Source: Phymatolithon calcareum (taxonomy: Eukaryota; Rhodophyta; Florideophyceae; Hapalidiales). From it: DNA of 64,000 nucleotides. Location of the stretch: positions 496,001-560,000 of the forward strand of contig OZ345375.1 in the NCBI GenBank assembly GCA_977006965.1, written 5' to 3'. Shown piece after piece: positions 12,078 to 21,693 of this stretch; position 1 is the stretch's first letter, and each line of letters opens with the position of its first letter. The notes beneath the pieces are model-generated. The model was not told the origin of the DNA, ran no database searches, and was given only the letters and a program-made list of their open reading frames with translations. A program made the position numbers and the translations under genes.

Positions 12078-13517
12078 ATGGCAAATGCAGTGGCGAGTGT
12101 TGCGCCATGGCATCAAACCTGTCCCCCCAAGGACCGCAACATAGTGCGTCAACATGTTCTCCGAAAACTATCGAGTAAGTACGAAGCCGTATGTTTCAAA
12201 CTTTGTTCGTGCCGCTTTGCATTCGTTTCTGGCGACCAACTTACCTGGACATTCCTTCCTCTGTAGGCTTCTTTCCCGGTGAATCGCTCAGGACAATTCA
12301 AGAAAAAACTGTAGTTTTCGAAGAGAAAGCATTCCGGGAGTCACGTGAAAGGTATGACTACCTCCGTCGCGTGGCACATGCACTCACGGGCGTTGAGAAT
12401 TTGGTAAATCTGGCTCAACAATCTTCCGGTCTCTCGTCGAATGTGCAAAGTGATGCTGTCAATACCGTTTCCGATCAAATGCAGGTGGAGTATGCAGTGG
12501 CAAGCAGCGTACCATGGCAACAATCTTGTCCTCTTTGGAACCGCATCAAAGTCTGTCAACATATGCTCAGGAAGTTAATGTGTAAGTACAATACTCTCCT
12601 CTCCTCTGCATCACTGTATCCGCTTCTGTTTTGTCGCGACGAAAAGTGTTAACTTGGGACTTGCTCTCTGTACAGACTTCTTTCCCAGTGTACCGGACAT
12701 CACTAACTCAAGGTTAACTCTGGAACTCGAGGCGGAAGCGTTCCGATGGTCTCACGACTGGAATGACTATCTCTGGCGCGTGGCGAATGTACTCACCCGT
12801 GTGGAAAATGCCGCGGTCGGACGAAGTGAGAACGCATTGCCAAACAAAATGATCACATGTAACATCTGCTATTGCGACAAGACCATTCCTTCCTTGAAAG
12901 TGACGAAACACTGTTCCCATGACCGGGAAGTATGCAGCGAGTGTCTACAAAGACACATCAAAGCTGAGGTGGCTGGAAAAGGTCGAGTGAATGTCATCTG
13001 CATAGCCGACGGCTGCGAAGTAATGTTTGACTACAACGAAATAAGACAGTACGCAGATGCGCGAACTTTTGCCCTCTACGACGCAGCGTTATTACGTCAA
13101 GCCGTCGAGAAAGACCCAGAATTCTGCCGCTGTTCCTCATGTGGAGCGGGTCAACTGCATGTAGACCGCGCCAATGTGCCCATAATGTCATGCCATGCGT
13201 GCGGAGCGAAGACGTGTGTTATGCATCGATGTCCGTGGCACTTTGGGCGCACTTGCGCAGAGTACGACAATGAGGTAAAGGCGACGGATGAGGTCGGTTT
13301 GTTGAAATTGTTGAAGAGACGAAATCTCAAACAGTGTCCCAGTTGCGGAACGGCCATTGAGAAGAATGGAGGATGCAATCATATGACTTGCAGGAAGCAG
13401 AGCGGTGGATGTGGGGCGGAGTTTTGTTGGGTTTGCCTGGCATTTTACACTGGACGAGACGGCATTCGCGCGATTGGCAATAAGGCTCATAGGCCGTCGT
13501 GTCGGTTTCATCGGTAG
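12078..13517 (+). CDS. RBR-type (RING-IBR-RING) E3 ubiquitin ligase with two N-terminal modules
   Basis: Three exons: 12078-12174, 12267-12581 and 12676-13517. The introns are 92 and 94 bases, both with GTAAGT donors, TGTAG and TACAG acceptors and phase 1, giving 417 residues. RBR ligases take ubiquitin from an E2 onto a RING2 cysteine before passing it to a substrate. RING1 begins ITCNICYC with later H/C ligands (HCSHDREVCSECL). An IBR follows, with Cys pairs CSSCGAG and CHACGAKTC. RING2 reads CPSCGTAIEKNGGCNHMTC, in which the Cys before NHM is the expected catalytic residue. Ahead of the RBR lie two copies of an unfamiliar module: a PW.Q.C....R..V.QH.L.KL segment ending at an intron, then an F.P......EAF..S....YL.RVA..LT.VEN segment. 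The start is shared with two paralogues (M-A/E-N). No transmembrane segment is seen. The substrate is unknown. Confidence 0.85.
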
Positions 13518-16350
13518 GTAGTTTGAAGTTTGTGCCTTCGTATGTTGAATTCGTTGGAGAACCAATGCGTGTGACGCCCATCCACCCATTGTAAAACATT
13601 ATTTCGCCATGCACGACAATAGGAATCTTCAGGAATGTGGAAGGTAGGATCATGCATGCACACATGACTGAATGCAATCATGAACGAATGATTATTCAGG
13701 GTCTGCGCAGTAACGCAGTGCTTTGCAAATGTAGACAAAGTTCAGCTCGACGGGCTGTATTCTGTTTCCGAGGATGCTCGCTGAGCCCACGCAATGCGAA
13801 AACGTAACGTCCGGATGCCCCAGAAATTGATATGATACCGTGCCTCTTGCCCAACTGTCGTTAGCATTAACCGTTCATGCTCACGGTTCAGTACAGCCAA
13901 GGCCTGCCTGCACTGGTTGGATTACTGTTGGCCAGCCAGGGCGTATTTTAGATACAAGATGCAACAGTACAGTAGCTATTCAGCCACCCCATGTCTTGTT
14001 TCGGACCGATGCCAAGCTCGCCATCGGAATGAATAGGAAAGTGCGATGTCGAAAAGCGATTAACGACACTCGAGCAAATGCGCTTCGAAAGTCGAGCGGG
14101 CGGTATTCCGAGTCTAGCTTGGCTATCCATACGGATTCCATCGCTGCGCACCAGCGAGCTGGTTACCTGATGTCGTTTCTGCTGGCCTGACTGACGAACT
14201 GAGATTTGCAATGCAAGTATGTTTGACGGAGATTACGGTTGTGGAGGGTGTTCGATTAAATTGTATGGACTCTGAACATGTAACCGGCAGTGCAAGAAAG
14301 AGAAGCGACACGGAGGGGGTTGAACGGAAATCAAGAAATTCACACATTCATCACCTAAGTCTACGCTGCGGAAACACCAGCTCCACGGACCGTGAGTCGC
14401 TTCGCACGTGACAGTCGCTAATTTGCAAGCTAAGCCACTTTTCCTCACGACGCACTGTTGAGCTATTGGTTCTCAATGCTGCATTTGAACTGTAGCTCAG
14501 CTCCTGACGCTGGGAAGAGGCCGCGCATGGGTTCCCACTTCATCTCCACGAATTCTAGCCCGGGTAGGTTACGCAGCAATTTCGGCGCAATTGATCACAT
14601 GCTCCTCACCGTGGCAAAAAATTGCCGGCAGTACCCACCCTTTTCGTCATCTCAATACGCATACGGCATACACTGTCGCCAACCGCATAGCCGTCAAAAT
14701 GCTCAGTGGCAGATCCGGCATTTTCAATAAAAGGGAGCGTAGCGACAACGGGAATACAGGACACAGGAATGGACCGCATATCTAATTACTTTGTGTCGCC
14801 GCCACTCGTTTTCCATTGCCGCAATTCCGTAATAAAATCTCCTCATGACTCCTGAAATGGAGTCGCGCAAAATGCGTTGACGACGTTTTTCACATCACCG
14901 TCTACAGCTTCGTTGTGCTGTACGTGAAGCGCGACAGTGTGCCAGACAATAACAGTCTCACGGTACGCGGTGCACTCACGTCGACCGGGCGCGAACCCCG
15001 GGCTCCACGGCGATCGCGGCCTTAGCATTGAGACCGGATAATGCGGAGACGTGGACGACGAATGGAAGAAAGCTCAACCTCGCGACAGTGAACACTGGGG
15101 CATGGAAGCTGGGCATGTCCTTCACTGACGTGATTTTCCTTTAGCGACAATCCAAACAGGCTGATGAATCTGCCAAGGTACTCGTGAGCGGTTTTACCGC
15201 ATTGGCATTAGTCTGTTCACAGCTGAGGTATAAGTTCAAGTTTAAACGCTTTCGACTCGGGTGGGTCCACCGTGTTTGAATTGCCGAAATTTCGCACTCG
15301 CCGCAAAGACGTGCCAGAGAAGTGAAGAGAAACGCGCTGCGCTCCTACTCCTTGCGGGTGCGAAGCGATCGGGTGGGCAGCGAAATTGAGCGGCAATTCC
15401 TCGCCCGTGTGCTGCCAATGCACGCCAACGGGACTTGAGAAACGAGCAGTTCTCCAAGCCGAAAGTTTGCCAATGGTTCGCGAGAGAGAAGAAACAAGGC
15501 TTACGCACACACACACGATATCTCCGTGCAATGCAACAATGGCACAAGACCACGTTGTTTTCCTTGCTAGACAAAACAATGAAGCCGATCTCGCAGCGAG
15601 TGCTAACGACGGGCACGTTTGCACGGCGCGTATAACTTGCAGCATCTTATGCATCCCACGGCAGCACTCCGATGTCAACAATGGAAGGGCAGAGTCAATG
15701 GAATGTCGCACAATGGACAGCCATAGTCAACACTTTCATGACAATGATTCACAGAGGCGGCACCGCAGGATGTTAATTATTCCATCGATCGATGTTGTAC
15801 GCCGAGGAAGAGGAAATAGAGATGCAGCGCAGTGTGAAGAGTTACCAAGCTGCTCTCACCATTCACAATGGTGACCACACATTGGCGCTGCACAACGCAT
15901 GGGGGAGACCAGCACGATCGGAAGGTGCCATTGACCTTTTCGTGTCCCTCACGACAAGAGGGGCGCAGAATTTTGGCTAGATGATAAATTTAGGATCCAG
16001 AAATGTTAATTTTTGTTCATTTGAAATGGGTGATACAAATTAGCATCTTGGACTAGTGTTTACAGTAAATCCCATGTACTCATTCATTCAATCTCAGTAG
16101 CACAGATTCTATAAAACTAGTGGAAAGAAAGCGTTCTTGGGAGGCAATTTATCTCTGCTTCTTCAAGCCGTACGGATTATAATATATTATCTCAGCAAAA
16201 GAGTCCATTAGCGTTTGACTTCATACACGTGCGACTATTGCCGTGTGCTTTACGTCGCCCGAGATTTCCCACTTGTACATGCTCCCCTCCAGGACGACAC
16301 CGAAAGACGAGCAGATAGTTTCAATATCTGCAATGGGACTTCGTTAAGAA
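13518..16350. other. Downstream flank of RBR gene 1, mostly inside the duplicated block
   Basis: No gene is supported. About 13579-13903 is present only in this copy. 13904-15955 repeats at 18170-20235. Overlapping open frames on both strands around 15217-15980 include a CACACA run and differ between copies by many replacements plus a 2-base frameshift near 15790. 15956-16350 is unique and featureless. Confidence 0.5.
13579..13903. repeat. Segment present only in duplication copy 1
   Basis: Alignment by eye shows that copy 2 passes directly from GCGTGTGACACC to GGCCTGCCTGCACTG, whereas copy 1 has about 320 extra bases here. No terminal inverted repeats or target-site duplication were noticed, so a deletion in copy 2 is as likely as an insertion in copy 1. 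Confidence 0.6.
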
Positions 16351-16880
16351 CTATGCCGCGCGCCGTACACGCAGCACCTTTTTGCCTGTTTGTGCTTCAA
16401 CACGCGTGATGAAATCGCGCAGGCGGACGAATGACTCGCTCTTCTGTGTCATAAACCGAACCCAAACCTTTCGCGTGAAGTCATCAATGAACAGTATGAA
16501 GTATCGCGACTTCCCGAGCGATGGCTTCCGCATAGGTCCGCAAACATCAGTGTGGATTACTTCAAGGGGGCGAGACGACTTAATACCTCCGATGGCTTTG
16601 TGGGGACCCCGCGTCATTTTTCCTTTAACGCAACCATCACATATTCCAGTGCTTCGCGTTGAACCGAGCTTAGGTAGACCAATCACGCGGTTATTCACAG
16701 CCATATCACGAAGTGTGCACATTCCAATATGACCGAGTCGTGCATGCCACGTCATTTCGCTGTCGCTTTCTGTGTTCGCTGCCAATGCCACGGTCTGCTT
16801 ATTTGAAGATTCTTTTCGACCGTGTAGCTTGTATGAGTTTCCAGACTTGCTCATTTTCAGTGCCACCTTTCCCGTTGCTT
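16351..16880 (-). mobile_element. Copia (Ty1) pol fragment: GAG-pre-integrase zinc finger and start of integrase
   Basis: About 170 codons on the minus strand contain the HHCC zinc-binding module (WHARLGHIG ... CDGCVKGKM) followed by the first part of a copia integrase core (IHTDVCGPM, then YFILFIDDFTRKVWVRF), with the first two catalytic acidic positions present. The frame is cut before the third (E). The 5' side ends exactly where duplication copy 2 begins and the 3' side ends at a stop near 16351, with no further pol sequence. It is a broken copy trapped between the two duplicated blocks. Confidence 0.85.
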
Positions 16881-16885
16881 AACAA

Positions 16886-19800
16886 AATTATGGTACAGCT
16901 GCACCATCTTAAATCCGGAGACAAAACTGCTGTTTATCCTCACCAACGTTGTGTAGTATCCCTGTTTCTCTTTGTCGTGCCCTCTTCTGTGTGTTCCTGA
17001 AAGGCCGAAAATAATCCATACTCCTGTGCCGAGCGCCGCGGTAGACAATCCGAGTAGCAGAGCGACATGGCAAATGCAGAAGCGAGCGTTGCGCCATGGC
17101 AACAAACCTGTCCCCCCAAAGACCGCAACATAGTGCGTCAACATGTTCTCCGAAAACTATCGAGTAAGTACGAAGCCGTATGTTTCAAACTTTGTTCGTG
17201 CAGCTTTGCATTCTTTGTTGGCGACCAACTTACCTGGACATTCCTTCCTCTGCAGGCATCTTTCCCGGAGAATCACTCACGACAATTCAAGAAAAAGCTG
17301 TAGTTTTGGAAGGGAAAGCATTCCGGGAGTCATGTGAAAAGTGTGACTACCTCCGTCGTGTGGGTCATGCACTCACCGGTGTACTCACCCATGTGGAATA
17401 TGCCGCGATCGGACGAAGTGAGAATGCATTGCCAAACAATGTGATCACGTGTAACATCTGCTATTGCGACAAGACCATTCCTTCCTTGAAAGTGACGAAA
17501 CACTGTTCCCATGATCGGGAAGTTTGCAGCCAGTGTCTACAAAGACACATCAAATCTGAGGTGGCTGGAAAAGGTCGAGTGAATGTCATCTGCATAGCTG
17601 ACGGATGCGATGTAATGTTTGACTACAACGAAATAAGACAGTACGCAGATGCCGAAACTTTTACCCTCTATGACGCAGCGCTATTACGTCAAGCCGTCGA
17701 GAAAGACCCAGAATTCTGCCTGTGTTCCTCATGTGGAGCGGGTCAACTGCATGTGGACGGCGCCAATGTGTCTATCATGTCATGCCACGCGTGCGGAGTG
17801 AAGACGTGTGTTCCGCATCGATGTCCGTGGCACTTTGGGCGCACTTGCGCAGAGTACGACAAGGAGGTGAAGGCGGCGCATGATGTCGGTTTGCTGAAAT
17901 TGTGGAATAGGCAAAACCTGAAACAGTGTCCCGCTTGCGAAATGGCCATTGAGAAGAAGGGAGGATGTGATCATATGACTTGCAGGAAGGAGAGCGGTGG
18001 ATGTGGGGCGGAGTTTTGTTGGGTTTGTCTCGCTTTTTACACTGGACATGACGGCATTTTCGCGATTGGCAATAAGGCTCATAGACCGTCGTGTCGGTTT
18101 TATCGGTAGATAATTTGAAGTTAGTGCCTTCGTATGTTGAATTCGTTGGAGAACCAATGCGTGTGACACCGGCCTGCCTGCACTGTTTGGATTAATGGTG
18201 ACCGGGGCGTATTTTAGATACAAGATGCAATAGTACAGTAGCTATTAAGCGAATCCATGGGTTGTTCTGGACCGATGCCAAGCTCGCCATCGGCATGAAT
18301 AGGAAAGTGCGATGTCGAAGAGCGACTGACCACACTCGAGCAAAGGCGCTGAAAAATTCCGGCGGGCGGATTCCGAGTCTAGCTTGGCTATCGATGCAGA
18401 TTCCATCGCTGCGCACCAGCGACCTGGTTACCCATGATGTCGTTTCTGCTGGCCTGACTGACGAACTAAGATTTGCAATGCAGGTACACTATGTTTGACG
18501 GAGATTTAGATTGTGGAGGGCAGTCGATTAAATTGTATGGACTCTGAACGTGTAACCGACAGTGCAATAAAGAGAAGGGACATGAATGGGCTTGAACGAC
18601 AAGCAAGAAATTCACACATTCATCGCCTAAGTCTACGCTATGGAAACACCGGCTCCGCGGAACGCGAGTCGCTTCGCACGTGACAGTCGCTAATTTGCAG
18701 CTAAGCCAATTTTCCGCGCGAGGCACTGTTGGACTATTGGTTCTCAATGCTGCATTTGAACTGTATCTCAGCTCCTGACGCTGGGAAGAGGCCGCGCATG
18801 GGATTCCCACTTCATCTCCACGAATCCTAGCCCGGGTAGGATATGTAGCAATTTCGGCGCAATTGATCACATGCTCCTCATCTTGGCAAAAAAATTACCG
18901 GCAGTACCCACGCTATTCGTCATCTCAATACGCATACGGCATACACTGTCGCCAATCGCGTAGCCGTCAAAATGCCCAGTGGCACATCCGGCATTTTCAA
19001 AAAAAGGGAGCGTAGCGACAACGGGAATACAGGACACAGGAATGGACCGCATATCTAATTACTTTGTGTCGCCGCCACTCGTTTTCCATTGCCGCAATTC
19101 CGTAATAAAATCTCCTCATGATTCCTGCAATGGAGTCGCGCAAAATGCGTTGACGACGTTTTTCACATTACCGTCTACAGCTTCGTTGTGCTGTACGTGA
19201 AGCGCGACAGTGTGCCAGACAATACCAGTCTCACAGTACGCGGTGCACTCACGTCGACCGGGCGCAAACTCTGGGCACCACGGCGATCGCGGCCTTACCA
19301 TTGAGACCGGATTATGCCGAGACGTGGACGACGAATGGAAACCTCAATCTCGCGACAGTGAATGCTGGGGCATCGAAGCTCGGCATGTCCTTCACTGACA
19401 TGATTTCTCCTTTAGCAACAATCCAAACAGGCTGATGAATCTGCCGAGGTACTCGTGAGCGGTTTTACCACATTGGCATTAGTCTGTTCACAACTGAGAT
19501 GCAAGTTCAAGTTTAAACGCATTCAACTCGGGTGAATCCACCGTGTTTGATTTGCCGATATTTCGCACTCGCCGCAAAGACGTGCCAGAGAAGCGAAGAG
19601 CAACTCGCAGCGCTCCTATACATTGCAGTTGCGAAGCGATCGGTTCGACGGCGAAATTGAGTGGCAGTTCCTCGCCCGTGTGTTGCCATTGCACGCCAAT
19701 GGGACTTGAGAAACAAGCAGTTGTCCACGTCGAAAGTTTGCCAATGGTTCGCGAGAGAGAAGAAACGAAGCTTACGCACACACACACACACACGATATCT

Positions 19801-20235
19801 GCGTGCAATACAACAATGGCACAACACCACGTCGTTTTCCTTGCTAGACAAAACAATGAAGCCGATCTCGCAGCGAGTGATAACGACGGGCACGTTTGCA
19901 GGACGCGTATAACTTGCAGCATCTTATGCATCACACAGCAGCACTCCCATGTCACCAATGAAAGGACAGAGTCTATGGAATGTCGCGCACTGGGCAACAG
20001 TAGTCAACACTTTCATGACAATGATTCGCAGAGGCGGCCCCGCAGGATGTTAACTATTCCATCACAATCGATGTTGTACGCCGAAGAAGAGGAAATAGAG
20101 ATGCAGTGCAGTGTGAAGAGTTACCGAGTTGCTCTCATCGTCACAATGACGATCACACATTGGCACTGCACAACGCATGGGGGAGACCAACACGATCGGA
20201 AGGTTCCATTGACCTTATCGTGTCCCACACGAGCT
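16886..20235 (+). repeat. Direct segmental duplication, copy 2 (contains RBR gene 2)
   Basis: Matches 11882-15955 over the RBR gene and the following 2 kb. It is about 0.7 kb shorter because one gene module plus intron and a 320-bp flank segment are missing. It adjoins the copia fragment on its left. Confidence 0.9.
17067..18109 (+). CDS. RBR-type E3 ubiquitin ligase, paralogue with one N-terminal module
   Basis: Two exons: 17067-17163 and 17256-18109. The intron is 92 bases (GTAAGT ... TGCAG, phase 1), giving 316 residues. Exon 1 is again exactly 97 bases and starts MANAEASVAPWQQTC. The RING1, IBR and RING2 cysteines and histidines all persist (CNICYC; HCSHDREVCSQCL; CHACGVKTC; CPACEMAIEKKGGCDHMTC), including the presumed catalytic Cys of GGCDHM, so the ligase could be active. 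The second module and intron of gene 1 are absent: the text passes from module 1 (HALTG) straight into the tail of module 2 (VLTHVEYAAIGR), as expected from recombination between the two repeated modules. The gene lies in a direct duplication with 12078-13517. No regulatory site was recognised. Confidence 0.85.
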
Positions 20236-20845
20236 CAAGCACAGCTTTGCCTTTCCATCGAACTGCATACTGCTGGAAACGGACTTTCATTAATCCATTG
20301 GCTGCAATGGCGCATTCGACGTCATTGCGGTACGCACTCCAAAGTCAGGATCTGGACGTGACGAGAGATGACACAGACATGTCGCCCACGGAAACTCACC
20401 TTCACAATATGCACACGGAGCCCGGCGGAAACAGGTACTATTTTATTGAATTTTTAGGGACCTACTGCCCATGAGGCAAATCTACGATCTTTATGCAATT
20501 TATCATACGTGGGCGACACTTTGTCCCATAACTTGAGCGTATGTGCAGCCGTAGGCGAGAATAGGATCTATGATTGGATTGGATTGGATTGGATTGGATC
20601 AGATAAGCAGTGGAGGATGACCGCCGTGTGATCATCGCCCTTCAGAAAAGGTGGGGAAGCGACGGGCGTACATTTGAAACAGACCGAGGTAACGTGCAGC
20701 TAGAGATGCAGTGCAGTACGTCAGTCATGAAATGCGTGCAGGCAGGCAGGCAGTGTTGGTTACGTTGGTGCGTTCAGTCGGACCGGTCGTAGGTAGATGC
20801 AAATGGGGGAATTTTCACAGTGAGTGAGCGCCACAAGAAGTGCCT
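18110..20845. other. Downstream flank of RBR gene 2; no gene supported
   Basis: 18170-20235 is the duplicated flank. A 272-codon plus-strand open frame at 19543-20361 is broken in copy 1 and evolves without evident constraint. 20236-20845 holds the GATTG microsatellite and nothing else recognised. Confidence 0.5.
20572..20599. repeat. Microsatellite (GATTG)n, about 5.6 units
   Basis: A short perfect run of the pentamer GATTG (or ATTGG in register) ending in GGATC. Confidence 0.9.
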
Positions 20846-21693
20846 TCATGGAAAATGTTGCTTCTTCTCATCGTAACAGCTCCCAGCACTGGATCCTGAT
20901 ATACTCGGCCATGTTGAAACCGCACTGGAGCCGGAAAAGTCCGGTCTATTGACATGCGAACGAGATTTACGCGCGGCCAGTTTGACAGCTTCCAACCCTG
21001 TGGAAATCCGCTGCAGATACTCCTGTCTGCTCGCAGATTCTCGAAACGCCTTATACTCAAAATTACTCGTTCGGTCACGCACCATTTGCTTCGGTACTCC
21101 TGGACAAAGCTCTACGAAAGGCAAGGAATGAATAAAGGTTAGAATAAGTCGCTTGTAAAGGTAAACGGCAAGTTGAAAATACACTACATACTCCCTAAGG
21201 TTTCCAAAATGAGTTGACACACTTGAATGCGACTCAACGCCGTCAACGAGTTGCGCCAGTCGGCGCTAGGCTCTGCGCTTTGCGCAAGACTGGTTCTGTG
21301 CTTCTCAAGATTCACTTCGTTCTCAACCTTGGTGAGCGTGTTCGCAACACGCCAGAGATAATCCATCCAGTCGCGCGACTCATTGAACGCCTTCACCTCG
21401 AATGCTGAAGTTTTCTCCCTAATTTTGAACTCCGGTGCGCCGGGGAAGAGGTCTGCACGTGCGAGTGGGTAGGTGGGGATTTCTAGTTAGTATTTCACAC
21501 TAAGACTGAGCGACGCAGAACATTTTTGCACAGTTGTAAAAACCAATATGTGCAGTATGTGCAGAAGAAGTTGACGACGGACTGCTTTGTACTTACTCGT
21601 AAGTTTTCCAACCATGTGCTGACAGACTTTGATACGGTCTTCGCGCAGGCATGTTTGCTGCCACGGAGTGGCGCTCTCCGCAACATTCTCCAT
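20846..21693 (-). CDS. RBR-family N-terminal module protein lacking the RBR domain
   Basis: Three exons on the minus strand: 21693-21597, 21452-21192 and 21111-20846. The introns are 144 bases (GTAAGT...GCAG) and 80 bases (GTATGT...GTAG), both phase 1, giving 207 residues. Exon 1 has the same 97-base length and Met position as in the two RBR genes and reads MENVAESATPWQQTC...VCQHMVGKLT. Exons 2 and 3 begin with the F/L-P-G segment and carry EVKAFNESRDWMDYLWRVA and EYKAFRESASRQEYLQR repeats of the same module. The protein ends after a Ser/Gly-rich tail (CYDEKKQHFP) with no RING-type cysteines. No RBR exon was found in the next 600 bases. It could be a stand-alone regulator or decoy, or a gene that lost its 3' end. 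Intact phases across three exons argue against random decay. Confidence 0.6.

Larger units (their letters stand above)
11882..15955 (+). repeat. Direct segmental duplication, copy 1 (contains RBR gene 1)
   Basis: From the shared word AAATTATGGTACAGCTGCAC at about 11877 to about 15955 this block matches 16886-20235 at roughly 90% by eye, over the RBR gene and about 2 kb of its downstream flank. Differences include a 320-bp segment (about 13579-13903) and one N-terminal module of the gene that copy 2 lacks. The downstream flank contains opposed open frames whose differences between copies include many replacements and a frameshift, which argues that they are not genes. Confidence 0.9.

Noticed and set aside
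15510-15527. CACACA run considered as a CRISPR-like or telomere-like repeat
   Set aside because: It is an ordinary dinucleotide microsatellite, six bases longer in the second copy; no spacer structure and no telomere motif. No CRISPR array exists in the window.
15217-15711. 164-codon minus-strand open frame
   Set aside because: Mirror of a plus-strand frame, with CACACA-derived text, and no sign of constraint between the duplicated copies.
19543-20361. 272-codon plus-strand open frame downstream of RBR gene 2
   Set aside because: The homologous stretch in copy 1 is frameshifted and the two differ by many amino-acid replacements; the opposite strand is equally open.
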